Shown piece after piece: positions 44,800 through 53,194 of a DNA stretch of 64,000 bases. Every line of letters starts with the position of its first letter. Positions within the stretch are counted from its first letter, which is position 1. The stretch is from Paenibacillus taichungensis (GTDB lineage Bacteria > Bacillota > Bacilli > Paenibacillales > Paenibacillaceae), in assembly GCF_013359905.1 (NCBI RefSeq), contig NZ_JABMCC010000115.1, positions 744,001-808,000 on the forward strand, given 5' to 3'. Below the pieces are notes generated by a model. The model searched no databases. It was not told where the DNA came from and saw nothing but the letters and a program-made list of their open reading frames with translations. The translations under genes were made by a program, and so were the position numbers.

Positions 44800-45105
44800 A
44801 TGAGCAGCATCAATCATATGGTAACGTTTACACTTTACGCAGGTAAAGATACACCCGAAGCAGAGGCATTTTTGAAAGAGAGTGCGGATGCACTGGCGAA
44901 TATTCCCGGTGTAGAGCAATTTCAGGTCTTGCGTCAGGTGAGCGAAAAAAATGAATTTGACTATAGCTTTTCAATGGTCTTCGCCAACCAGGCTGCATAT
45001 GATACATACAATGATCATCCGGTTCACCGCAAATATGTAGAAGAACGGTGGGAAAAAGAAGTTAGTCGCTTCCAGGAAATTGATCTCATTCAGCATGGGA
45101 AGTAA
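44800..45105 (+). CDS. Dabb/stress-responsive A/B barrel protein
   Basis: 101-residue dimeric alpha/beta barrel protein. MVTFTLYAG, the IPGVEQFQVLRQVS strand and the DHPVHRKYVEERW block match Dabb-domain proteins. GGAGGAGG (44781-44788) supports the ATG at 44800. An SDR gene follows 155 bp downstream, with a cre-like site between. Some relatives are enzymes on polyketide-like or sugar-derived substrates, others are stress proteins; no assignment is made here. Confidence 0.8.
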   Translation: MSSINHMVTFTLYAGKDTPEAEAFLKESADALANIPGVEQFQVLRQVSEKNEFDYSFSMVFANQAAYDTYNDHPVHRKYVEERWEKEVSRFQEIDLIQHGK

Positions 45106-45151
45106 TGAAATGATGAATCTCATTGAACCAAACAGAAGATAACATGAACTT

Positions 45152-45165
45152 CGAAAGCGTTTTCC
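45152..45165. promoter_or_regulatory. cre-like site upstream of an SDR gene
   Basis: CGAAAGCGTTTTCC matches the cre core at 12 of 14 positions, with mismatches only at the ends. It lies about 95 bp before the SDR start. Confidence 0.5.
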
Positions 45166-45260
45166 AGTTTGATTAATGAGGGTTAAATCATTATTAAATC
45201 CTTTTTTTCATCACTAAATTTCGTGACTACACATGTGGCTCAAAGGAGGGGACTGTCCTT

Positions 45261-46022
45261 ATGAAATTGGATCTTACAGGTAAAACAGCACTGGTGACAG
45301 GCGCAACCGGTCAATTGGGAAGGGTCATCGCTCGTACGTTGGCAGACTGTGGTGCTGATCTCGCGCTGCATTACATAAATAATGATACGAAGGCTAGAGA
45401 ACTTCAGGCTGAGATTGAAGCCATCGGTCGGAAAACGGTCATTGTTCAGGGCGATATCACGAAGCAGGATACGGCATTTCGGATGCGGGATGAAATTCAG
45501 TCCAGCCTTGGCGATGTGGATATCGTGGTTGCCAATGCAGTCATCCAATATGCCTGGACAACGGTGCTGGAACAATCACCGGATGATTATATAAGTCAGT
45601 TCGAATCATGTGTGATGCAGAGTGTGTATCTTGCCAAAGCATTCATCCCATATATGAAAGAAGCCAGAGCTGGTCGATTCATTGGTATCAATACGGAATG
45701 TGCGATGCAAAATTTTGCTACCCAGTCTGCATATACGGCTGGAAAACGCGGCATGGATGGTTTGTACCGTGTGCTGGCGAAAGAGGTAGGCGAATATCAG
45801 ATTACGGTCAACCAGGTTGCACCTGGATGGACGATCAGTGAGCGCGACCGCAACAGTGAGTCGGGGCATGATGAGGGTTATATTCAAACTGTACCGTTGA
45901 AACGCAGGGGAGAAGATCAGGAAATTGCCAATGCGGTAGCATTTCTGGCTTCCGACCTGTCCTCGTTTATTACAGGAGCTTATATCCCGGTCAGTGGTGG
46001 CAATGTGATGCCTGCCATTTAA
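45261..46022 (+). CDS. SDR-family oxidoreductase with Thr at the catalytic Ser position
   Basis: 253-residue classical SDR. Cofactor motif TGATGQLGRV, DITKQD, and VANAVI in place of NNAG. Catalytic Tyr/Lys are in YTAGK, but the residue 13 positions before the Tyr is Thr (GINTECAMQNF) instead of Ser. The C-terminus is normal (ITGAYIPVSGG). RBS AAAGGAGG. Substrate unknown; the cre-like site and the Dabb gene upstream hint at carbon metabolism. Confidence 0.85.
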   Translation: MKLDLTGKTALVTGATGQLGRVIARTLADCGADLALHYINNDTKARELQAEIEAIGRKTVIVQGDITKQDTAFRMRDEIQSSLGDVDIVVANAVIQYAWTTVLEQSPDDYISQFESCVMQSVYLAKAFIPYMKEARAGRFIGINTECAMQNFATQSAYTAGKRGMDGLYRVLAKEVGEYQITVNQVAPGWTISERDRNSESGHDEGYIQTVPLKRRGEDQEIANAVAFLASDLSSFITGAYIPVSGGNVMPAI

Positions 46023-46091
46023 TATTGATTTATGGATGTGATGAATTACTAAACATGCAATGAACCGCTTTTTAAACCATAACAAGCCAAG

Positions 46092-46125
46092 ATCCGTTTG
46101 TCAGTCCATGACAAGCGGATTTTTG
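46092..46125 (+). terminator. Terminator after the SDR gene
   Basis: ATCCGTTTGTCA (46092-46103) pairs with TGACAAGCGGAT (46109-46120), followed by TTTTG. Confidence 0.85.
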
Positions 46126-46246
46126 TATATATCCATAAATACATATGATTTTGTTTCTAATTTCAAAAGATTGGGGTAAAAGAATAGGTAGTTTAACGCG
46201 GTGGAAACATAACTCAAAATAAGCGAATAAAGGAGACCGACCTGTC

Positions 46247-47974
46247 ATGAAAAAAACAATTGCAGACGTTCTGGTCGAAGCACTATTGAACGCAGGCGTC
46301 AAACGCATCTATGGTATCGTTGGAGACTCCTTGAATGCGGTACTCGATTCCATCCGTCGTTCGGGTAAAATTGAATGGATTCATGTCCGCCATGAGGAAG
46401 TTGCAGCTTTTGCGGCCGGGGCAGATGCCCAAGTGAGCGGAAGTATCGCCGTATGTGCGGGCAGCAGCGGACCGGGAAACATGCACTTGATTAACGGTCT
46501 GTATGACTGTCATCGGAACCGTGTACCGGTACTTGCCATCGCTGCTCATATTCCAAGTGATGAGATTGGGAGTGAGTATTTTCAGGCGACTCATCCAGAG
46601 TATTTGTTTCAGGAATGCAGTCATTATTGTGAAGTCATCACAACAGCCAAGCAGATGCCGCGTTCCTTTACGATGGCAATGCAGACCGCAGTAGCGCGTT
46701 CAGGCGTTTCCGTCATTATACTGCCGGGTGATGTAGCGGCTTTGGAAGCGGCGGACCTACCTGTTCCGGAGCATGTATATCATGCGACACAGCCTGTTGT
46801 ACACCCTTCCGAACCTGAACTGCGGAAACTGGCGGAATTCTTGAATCAAGGAAAAAAAATTACGTTGCTGTGTGGTGCAGGCTGCGCCGGTGCGCGTGAA
46901 CCTCTGATGCAGCTCTGTGATCGCTTGAAATCTCCTATGGTTATTGCTTTGCGAGGCAAGGAATACCTGGAATACGATAACCCGTATTCGGTGGGCCTCA
47001 CAGGATTAATCGGATATTCCTCCGGTTATCATGCCATGATGGACTGTGATGTGCTCCTGATGTTGGGAACTGATTTTCCGTACCGTCAATTCTTCCCGGA
47101 AGATGCGGTTGTACTTCAAGTGGATATTCAGTCTTCACACCTTGGTCGCCGTACAAAGCTCGATTATGGATTGTGCGGAGACATAAAGGCCACCATTGAA
47201 ACATTATTACCTTATCTCACGGAAGAACATAGCGACAAACATTTGCATAAAAGTGTGGAACGTTACGAGAAAGTTCGCAAAGAATTGGATGAGCTTGCCG
47301 TAGGTAAACCCGGAAAAACACCAATTCATCCACAGTATCTAACCAAGGTTATCAGCGATGCTGCAGCAGAAAATGCAATCTTCACCTGCGATGTAGGTAC
47401 ACCTACGGTATGGGCGGCTCGCTATATTGAAATGAGCCGTAATCGCCGATTGTTAGGTTCATTCAGTCATGGCACTATGGCGAATGCTCTTCCACAGGCA
47501 ATTGGAGCGCAGGTGTCTGATCCGGGAAGACAAGTGATTTCTTTGTCCGGTGATGGCGGCATTGCCATGCTGATGGGTGATCTTCTGACGCTTAAACAGC
47601 ATAATCTCCCGATTAAAGTTGTCGTGTTTAACAACGGTGCACTCAGTTTTGTTGAACTGGAGATGAAAGCTGCCGGATTGCTTGAATCCGGTACCGAGCT
47701 CGTAAATCCCAACTTTGCCATGGTAGCTCAAGCGATGGGCCTGGAGGGGATACGAGTTGAAGATCCGGCTGATCTGGAAGGGGCTGTAGAGCGTGCATTG
47801 CAGCATGATGGCCCTGTTCTGATTGATGTTGTGGTGAACCGTCAGGAGCTGTCCCTGCCTCCGAAGATTAATATAAAACAGGCCGAAGGCTTCACCTTAT
47901 GGATGATGAAGGCGGTGCTGAATGGGCGTGGCGATGAGCTGATTGAGCTGGCCAAAACCAATTTACTAAGATAA
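46247..47974 (+). CDS. poxB: Pyruvate oxidase / pyruvate dehydrogenase (quinone), ThDP-dependent
   Basis: 575-residue ThDP and FAD enzyme that decarboxylates pyruvate to acetate, passing electrons to quinone (PoxB) or oxygen. It is close to E. coli PoxB across its length: YGIVGDSLN, the catalytic Glu in HVRHEEVAAFAAGA, CGAGCAGA, FTCDVGTPTVWAARY and the ThDP motif GDGGIAML. The C-terminus ELAKTNLLR resembles the E. coli membrane-activation tail, favouring the quinone-linked type. AAAGGAG upstream. Monocistronic. Confidence 0.92.
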   Translation: MKKTIADVLVEALLNAGVKRIYGIVGDSLNAVLDSIRRSGKIEWIHVRHEEVAAFAAGADAQVSGSIAVCAGSSGPGNMHLINGLYDCHRNRVPVLAIAAHIPSDEIGSEYFQATHPEYLFQECSHYCEVITTAKQMPRSFTMAMQTAVARSGVSVIILPGDVAALEAADLPVPEHVYHATQPVVHPSEPELRKLAEFLNQGKKITLLCGAGCAGAREPLMQLCDRLKSPMVIALRGKEYLEYDNPYSVGLTGLIGYSSGYHAMMDCDVLLMLGTDFPYRQFFPEDAVVLQVDIQSSHLGRRTKLDYGLCGDIKATIETLLPYLTEEHSDKHLHKSVERYEKVRKELDELAVGKPGKTPIHPQYLTKVISDAAAENAIFTCDVGTPTVWAARYIEMSRNRRLLGSFSHGTMANALPQAIGAQVSDPGRQVISLSGDGGIAMLMGDLLTLKQHNLPIKVVVFNNGALSFVELEMKAAGLLESGTELVNPNFAMVAQAMGLEGIRVEDPADLEGAVERALQHDGPVLIDVVVNRQELSLPPKINIKQAEGFTLWMMKAVLNGRGDELIELAKTNLLR

Positions 47975-48312
47975 GTATAAGGTTTTCCTTAGCATTATCG
48001 CACCATGTTCAACTGTCGATCTGACAATGTAAATGCATGAAATTAAACTGTACATCTCACCAAAAAGAAGGGGAATGTTACACGCTTTTATTAACGAGTT
48101 CTCCTTCTTGAGATGTGTGGAATGTGATGAAAATTATAGTATGTGCTCATATTATATGGTTTGTTTTTAAATTGAAACTCCTTTAAAATAGGTAAAGTCA
48201 GGCAGGATTCAAAGCTTTTTACTCTACATATGTTGCATTCCAACGCAATACCGCTTCATATCGAATTAATCGATCCGATGACAGATGACGAACACACATG
48301 GAGGAGATCAAA
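47975..48312. other. 338-bp intergenic region between poxB and SDR gene
   Basis: No convincing coding region. It is AT-rich and contains the long hairpin described at 48052-48116; no clear poxB terminator with a T run was found. The promoter of the SDR gene probably lies in the distal half, but no strong -35/-10 pair stands out. Confidence 0.6.
48052..48116. repeat. Long imperfect inverted repeat / hairpin
   Basis: ACATCTCA (48052-48059) pairs with TGAGATGT (48109-48116). AGAAGGGGAA (48066-48075) pairs with TTCTCCTTCT (48099-48108) with one G-U, and GTTA/TAAC closes near the loop. A single six-base bulge (48060-48065) interrupts it. About 22 pairs in total and no T run. Confidence 0.6.
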
Positions 48313-49068
48313 ATGAGTCACAAAGGAAAAGTAGCAATTATCACTGGAGCAGGAAGTGGATTAGGCCAAGCGACTGCACTGAAGCTGGCAGAAAAGGGCG
48401 CGTCTATAGTGGTCGTTGATCTCGTGGCTGAAACGGGTCAGGAAACTGTAAAACAGATTGAGAAGCTGGGCGGTAAAGCCATTTTTGTACAAACAGATGT
48501 AAGTAAGGCGAACGAGGTAGAGAATTATGTTAACAAAACGATCGAGGAATTCGGTCGAATCGACATGTTCTTCAATAATGCCGGGATCGCTGGTCCTGGT
48601 ATTAAACTAATTGAGCATACTATCGAGCAGTTTGACCAAATCATTGATATTAACCTGAGAAGTGTATTTTACGGATTGAAGTATGTGATTACTGAAATGC
48701 TCAAAACAGGCGGTGGTTCCATCGTCAATACGGCATCTACAGCAGGTATTGTGGGTGTTCAAGCAGTTGCACCTTATGCAGCGACGAAGCATGGCGTAGT
48801 TGGACTAACACGTACAGCGGCCATTGAGTATGGCAAAGAAAACATTCGCGTGAATGCTATTGCCCCAGGTACGATTGAAACTCCAATGGTGGTTCAGTTC
48901 GGGAAGGATAATCCTGAAGTATTCAAAGCAACCCTTGACAGCATTCCATCCGGTCGTCTCGGTAAGCCTGAAGAGATTGCCAATCTGGTATCCTTCTTAC
49001 TGGGAGACGAAGCTCCTTATATTAATGGCGCTGTTTATCCCATTGATGGTGCTGTAACTGCACAATAA
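48313..49068 (+). CDS. SDR-family oxidoreductase
   Basis: 251-residue classical SDR with all signature elements: TGAGSGLGQA, DVSKAN, NNAGIAG, catalytic Ser in NTASTAGIVG, YAATK, and the GRLGKPEEIANLVSFLLGDEA tail. An acidic residue after the second strand (VVVDLV) suggests NAD+. AGGAGA fits ATG 48313; the frame opens at 48298. Substrate unknown. Confidence 0.9.
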   Translation: MSHKGKVAIITGAGSGLGQATALKLAEKGASIVVVDLVAETGQETVKQIEKLGGKAIFVQTDVSKANEVENYVNKTIEEFGRIDMFFNNAGIAGPGIKLIEHTIEQFDQIIDINLRSVFYGLKYVITEMLKTGGGSIVNTASTAGIVGVQAVAPYAATKHGVVGLTRTAAIEYGKENIRVNAIAPGTIETPMVVQFGKDNPEVFKATLDSIPSGRLGKPEEIANLVSFLLGDEAPYINGAVYPIDGAVTAQ

Positions 49069-49091
49069 GGCACCAATCAGACTGGAATAAG

Positions 49092-49130
49092 AAAGAGAGG
49101 CTACTGTAATATTACAGTGCCTCTCTTTTT
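49092..49130 (+). terminator. Terminator after the SDR gene
   Basis: AAAGAGAGGC (49092-49101) plus ACTGTAAT pair with ATTACAGT and GCCTCTCTTT (49119-49128), one bulged T. T run follows. It may also serve the convergent MFS gene. Confidence 0.9.
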
Positions 49131-49166
49131 GCGTGTTATCATTTTTATTCTTGATTATAAGCTCCA

Positions 49167-50348
49167 TCATGCGACATTGGATGATTCGGTCTGAGCTGTT
49201 GTGGTAATTGCCGGACGGTAGGCAAGAATGATGATGATCATTGCAATTAGTACCCCTACAGCTCCAATCCAGGTGATGGATGACAATGATACTGAGCTGA
49301 CAGCGATTCCCCCAATACCGGCACCAGCAGCCATGGCCAGTTGCATTACGGAACTGTTCAGACTTAACATAATTCCAGACGATTCTGGAGCCATTGTAAC
49401 CAGATTATATTGCTGTGTTGGGCCGGAAGACCAAGCGGAAAAGGACCATAGGATCAACACAATGAAGATGGCCATACCTGAATGAGCCGTGATGTTTAGC
49501 ACCAGCAGACTTATGACATGCAGGGCCATTCCCAGGATGAGTGTTCGCTTTACTCCCATACGATCGGCGCTGTATCCTCCAGATTTGGAACCAATCAGAC
49601 TTGCGATCCCAAAAGCCAGCAAAGCGGAACTTAACAACGTTTCGCTCATGCCTGCAACAGATACCAAGTAGGGTGAAATGTAGGTATACGCAATAGAATA
49701 GCCTCCTAACCAGAAAAAGCTGACAAGTAGCGCAAATCCAATACGAGGTTGTTTGAGGAGCGCTAATTGTTTTTTCAAAGGAACGGGTGCTTCGCCTTCA
49801 GATGGCGGGATCGTAGATGCAATAACAATCATGGCAATCACACCCAAAATCGCGATACCTGCAAAAATAAGTTTCCAATCCCAAGCTGCAGCTACCATTC
49901 TTCCCAGTGGAACTCCCACGATTAGAGATGCGGTAAACCCCGTAATGACTGTTGCGATAGAGCTGGCCTGTTTGCCTGTGGGCGCTATTTTGGCAGCGAC
50001 TGTCAGGGCTGTTACAACGACGACTCCAGCTCCCAGCGCCATAAGGACACGTGCAGCGATAAAGAGTCCATATCCAGGTAACAGGTAGGCCAAGACGTTG
50101 CCGACGACAAAAAGTCCCAGAAAGTAGAGCAGCAGCTTTCGTCGATCCATGCGGGATGTTAAGGCGATAATGATGGGCGTACCGAGCGCATAAATGAGTG
50201 AAAAAATTGTGATCAGCTGTCCCGCTGCAATCAACGATATATTCATGGTGTCCGAGATCCGATCCAGAATGCCCGCAATGACATATTCGGAGGTCCCTAC
50301 AAGAAAGCTGACCAAGGCCAGGACATAGATTTTCCATGTGTTAGACAT
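49167..50348 (-). CDS. MFS transporter, DHA1 type
   Basis: 393-residue efflux-type MFS protein with 12 predicted helices. FLVGTSEYVIAGIL at helix 1 and the motif-A-like ALTSRMDRRKLL follow the AraJ/YdhP-type DHA1 subgroup; GRMVAAAWDWKLIF is a motif C neighbourhood. It is encoded 246 bp downstream of an ArsR regulator on the same strand. A repeated AT-rich inverted repeat precedes both genes, implying shared control. Exported compound unknown. Confidence 0.87.
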   Translation of the reverse strand: MSNTWKIYVLALVSFLVGTSEYVIAGILDRISDTMNISLIAAGQLITIFSLIYALGTPIIIALTSRMDRRKLLLYFLGLFVVGNVLAYLLPGYGLFIAARVLMALGAGVVVVTALTVAAKIAPTGKQASSIATVITGFTASLIVGVPLGRMVAAAWDWKLIFAGIAILGVIAMIVIASTIPPSEGEAPVPLKKQLALLKQPRIGFALLVSFFWLGGYSIAYTYISPYLVSVAGMSETLLSSALLAFGIASLIGSKSGGYSADRMGVKRTLILGMALHVISLLVLNITAHSGMAIFIVLILWSFSAWSSGPTQQYNLVTMAPESSGIMLSLNSSVMQLAMAAGAGIGGIAVSSVSLSSITWIGAVGVLIAMIIIILAYRPAITTTAQTESSNVA

Positions 50349-50380
50349 GAGTATATAACCTCTTTCTAATTATAATTATT

Positions 50381-50404
50381 ATATTTTTAGAAATATAGAA
50401 ATAA
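50381..50404. promoter_or_regulatory. Degenerate copy of the AT-rich inverted repeat
   Basis: ATATTTT-N10-GAAATAA, 33 bp before the MFS start. It shares layout with the two better copies at 50556-50585 and 50907-50930. Confidence 0.4.
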
Positions 50405-50555
50405 AGACGAGAGAACAGGATTAAGATAAAACTAATCTACCAATGAGGCAAAGCGAGTACTTAATCTATCAAATGTACCGCGTGCTATAGCAAAAGGGTA
50501 TTTAAATGACAACCATAAGGCTCAGCGGACTAAGTAGCATTACCAATATAATGAT

Positions 50556-50585
50556 TTTATATTTCTAGTATTATGGAAATATAAA
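50556..50585. promoter_or_regulatory. Inverted repeat between arsR-type and MFS genes
   Basis: TTTATATTTC, ten bases, GAAATATAAA: perfect 10-bp arms. It lies just after the ArsR stop and 208 bp before the MFS start. Candidate ArsR operator. Confidence 0.55.
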
Positions 50586-50594
50586 ACAAAAATT

Positions 50595-50879
50595 TTACTT
50601 CTCTAACAGATAAGGAGCGAATCTCTGTACAGTATCTGTATTCAGACTGTAGTAAATATACGTACCTTTCTTTTGTGAGGTCAACAAACCACAATCGGAA
50701 AGTTGCTTCAGGTGATGAGATAAAGTGGAGAGCGCTACAGTTACAAGCCGATTCTCCAAATCAGCTGGACACAGGTTGCTTTCACCCGAAAGGATCTGAA
50801 TGATTTTATATCGCGTTTGTTCACCTAGCGCTTTATGAATTTTGACAGCCTGTTCAGTATCAATCGGATTGGATTGCAT
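50595..50879 (-). CDS. ArsR-family transcriptional regulator
   Basis: 94-residue ArsR-type winged helix: HKALGEQTRYKIIQIL, then LVTVALSTLSHHLKQLSDCGLL as recognition helix and a beta-wing with KKGTYIYYSL. The single-cysteine pattern (SNLCPADLE, SDCGL) does not match a known metal site, though two thiols are available. AAAGGA lies 9 nt before the ATG; a TTG three bases upstream is possible. It probably represses the MFS gene. Confidence 0.87.
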   Translation of the reverse strand: MQSNPIDTEQAVKIHKALGEQTRYKIIQILSGESNLCPADLENRLVTVALSTLSHHLKQLSDCGLLTSQKKGTYIYYSLNTDTVQRFAPYLLEK

Positions 50880-50906
50880 CAAAATCGGTCCTTTCGTCTT
50901 TATTTC

Positions 50907-50930
50907 TTATTTCTATAAATATTGAAATAA
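50907..50930. promoter_or_regulatory. Inverted repeat upstream of arsR-type gene
   Basis: TTATTTC, ten bases, GAAATAA, 28 bp before the ArsR start. Same arm sequence and spacing as the repeat at 50556-50585; probable autoregulatory operator. Confidence 0.55.
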
Positions 50931-50957
50931 CTTTATCATGTCTTTAGAAAAAAGTAA

Positions 50958-51027
50958 ACTCCCCGCGAAGATCGTTGTTTCCAGTCGAACACGAATCAAC
51001 TGAAAGCAAAAACCTTTGCAGGGAGTT
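50958..51027 (-). terminator. Possible terminator of the L7/L12-like gene
   Basis: AACTCCC (50958-50964) pairs with GGGAGTT (51021-51027). On the minus strand a U run follows (complement of the A run at 50948-50953). The loop is long, so confidence is limited. Confidence 0.45.
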
Positions 51028-51049
51028 GAAAAGTCTATCTACATACTAA

Positions 51050-51394
51050 TTACAGGCGTTCAAGAGACTCAACGTAATCTTTGGCATCTTTCAATGACAG
51101 GTTTCTGGCTTCACGAGCCTTTTTGATTGCAATTATTTTCTTGCCCTGTTTTGCAAGCTCCTGCAACTCTTTATCAAGTTCAGTGAGGTCAGCCTGTGCC
51201 GGTGGAGTTAGAGACACATTCGCTGCAGAATCGTTATAACTGAGAGGGGAATGTGTGGTACGTCCTGAACCATTCTCCAGACGTTCAACATCCCTTTTCA
51301 ATTCATTTAACTGGGTCTGCAAGCTGATGACGCGAACTAATAAGATAAGAATAAGAAACAAAAAAACAACTAGAACAATGGTGTTAATTTCCAT
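51050..51394 (-). CDS. Membrane-anchored protein with L7/L12-like C-terminal motif
   Basis: 114 residues: one N-terminal membrane helix (about 5-24), a short coiled coil (LQTQLNELKRDVERLE), a flexible linker and a C-terminal helix-turn-helix stretch KKIIAIKKAREARNLSLKDAKDYVESL. This last part strongly resembles the C-terminal domain of ribosomal protein L7/L12, which recruits translation factors. Such anchored proteins are seen in Bacillota; their role is not known. It lies 39 bp downstream of the P450 gene on the same strand. Confidence 0.75.
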   Translation of the reverse strand: MEINTIVLVVFLFLILILLVRVISLQTQLNELKRDVERLENGSGRTTHSPLSYNDSAANVSLTPPAQADLTELDKELQELAKQGKKIIAIKKAREARNLSLKDAKDYVESLERL

Positions 51395-51433
51395 GCATGC
51401 AGGTGCCTCGCTTTCCTTGCTTCAAATACATAA

Positions 51434-52624
51434 CTATTTAAGCTGTACCGGGATCTCCTTAACACCTCGAACAATCATGCCGGGTCTCCATTCAAGTTCA
51501 TTAACATCCGTCTGAAGCTGCATATCGGGAAAGCGGCGAAGCAGTGTATTAATCGCAATCTCGCCTTCAAGTCGCGCGAGAGGGGCTCCCAGACAGAGAT
51601 GAATGCCTTTGCCAAAAGCCAAATGTGGGCTCTTCTCACGTGTGATGTCAAAAACATCCGCATCTTTAAATTTCTCTTCATCCCGATTGGCTGAATCCAG
51701 TGCTACAATGACTAGTTCACCTTCAGCGATGTGATGTCCATGAAATTCTATGTCCTCGGATGCCCAGCGAGATGTGCTGAATTCAACCGGACCGTTATAA
51801 CGCAGCATTTCTTCAACAGCATTATGGATTAACTCAGGCTGCTTGATCAGCAGGTCGCGTTGTTCCGGATGCTCCAAAAGGGCAAGTACACCATTACCGA
51901 TCAGATTGACAGTTGTTTCGTGCCCGGCGATGATCAGCAGAGCGACAACACCAAGCAGTTCCTTTTCAGTGAGTTGTTCTCCTGATTCTTCTGCTACAAC
52001 GAGCTGACTGATCAGATCGTCACCCGGCTGCTCACGTACTTTGGCAAACCAATTATTCAGGTAATCAATGAACTCCTGGGCATGCTTCTCAAACACTTCG
52101 GAATGCTCCGCACTTGTCGCATCGATAATGGAATTGGACCATAAACGGAATTTGTCCTGATCTTCAAGAGGTACACCCAGGATCTCGCTGATGACAATGA
52201 TCGGTAATGGAAATGCAAACTCATCAATCAGATTCATCTTATCCTGGGAATTGAGATTATCCAGGAGATCGTCAGCAATATCTTGAATGTGGCTTCTCAT
52301 GCCCTCAATCAATCTTGGAGTAAAAGCCTTCTGTACGAGTCCACGTAACCGGCGATGATCAGGTGGGTCGGAAAAAAGCATGTTATGCACGAATATATTT
52401 TGTTGATCGGGTCCATAACGTTTGACTACGTCCTTACTGAAACGGTTGTCTTTCAACACTTCCACTGCATCCTCATAGCGGCTAATAATCCAACCGAAAT
52501 CACCATGAGGAAACAGGACTCTGTGAATAGGATCATTTTGTCTCAGCTTTTCGTATACGGGGTAAGGGTTCTGTGTAAATTCTTGAGTGAACAACTCAGA
52601 CTGTGAAGTTTCATTAGTACTCAA
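51434..52624 (-). CDS. Cytochrome P450 (CYP107-like)
   Basis: 396-residue soluble bacterial P450. I-helix AGHETT (233-238) with the oxygen-activating Thr, ExxR in EEMLR (272-275), and heme-ligand Cys344 in FGKGIHLCLGAPLAR. PDHRRLRGLV and PRLIEGMR are typical of the CYP107 type. The start is TTG at 52624 with AGAGGAG 9 nt upstream. No ferredoxin or reductase gene nearby, so redox partners must come from elsewhere. Substrate unknown; antibiotics, fatty acids and terpenoids are all known for relatives. Confidence 0.92.
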   Translation of the reverse strand: MSTNETSQSELFTQEFTQNPYPVYEKLRQNDPIHRVLFPHGDFGWIISRYEDAVEVLKDNRFSKDVVKRYGPDQQNIFVHNMLFSDPPDHRRLRGLVQKAFTPRLIEGMRSHIQDIADDLLDNLNSQDKMNLIDEFAFPLPIIVISEILGVPLEDQDKFRLWSNSIIDATSAEHSEVFEKHAQEFIDYLNNWFAKVREQPGDDLISQLVVAEESGEQLTEKELLGVVALLIIAGHETTVNLIGNGVLALLEHPEQRDLLIKQPELIHNAVEEMLRYNGPVEFSTSRWASEDIEFHGHHIAEGELVIVALDSANRDEEKFKDADVFDITREKSPHLAFGKGIHLCLGAPLARLEGEIAINTLLRRFPDMQLQTDVNELEWRPGMIVRGVKEIPVQLK

Positions 52625-53194
52625 ATGGTTAATCTCCTCTCATCAAAAGCTCGTATTGTTACGCATCTTATCTAAGGGATCATATGTTAATTTCGGTGGC
52701 TTCATACGAAAAGCCTGCACCATCTATATATTCAATATTGGATGGATTGAAACCTTGTTTTTGACTAACAAATATGGTATAGAAAGCCTATTTAATTTTA
52801 GATAGAATAGCACATGGAATAAGGAATAAAATCAATAGAAATGAAGTAAAGACACAGACTACTGGGCTGTGTTTTTTTGTGAGATTGGACTTGAGCTGCT
52901 TGAACCATATTACGTGGTGTTTAATGAACTATAGGGACGTATGGCCTATAAATTGAAGTTATCTACAACAACAACGAGGATTCAAATTAGTTTTGAATGC
53001 AACCTCCATGATGCAACGATATAAGTAATTCACAATTATGCTACGAACTATGTCCATTGGCTCAGGAAGAATGCCGATAAGAAGGACGTTTCAACCATTT
53101 TTGGCGTTTTCTAAGTCCGTTCAAAGGCTACTGTGATAAGATAAAACTTAATAAGAACATACGATCTGTTTATGCGAGAGGAGTAACCTTGACG
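52625..53194. other. 570-bp intergenic region between divergent P450 and AAA operon
   Basis: No coding region found. It must hold the divergent promoters of the P450 gene and of the ten-kilobase operon, but no strong consensus pair is visible. A terminator-like hairpin lies at 52852-52878 on the plus strand although no plus-strand gene precedes it. Confidence 0.6.
52852..52878 (+). terminator. Orphan terminator-like hairpin
   Basis: ACACAG (52852-52857) and CTGTGT (52867-52872) with a nine-base loop, followed by a run of seven T. No gene ends just upstream on this strand, so it may end a small unannotated RNA starting after about 52640. Confidence 0.6.
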
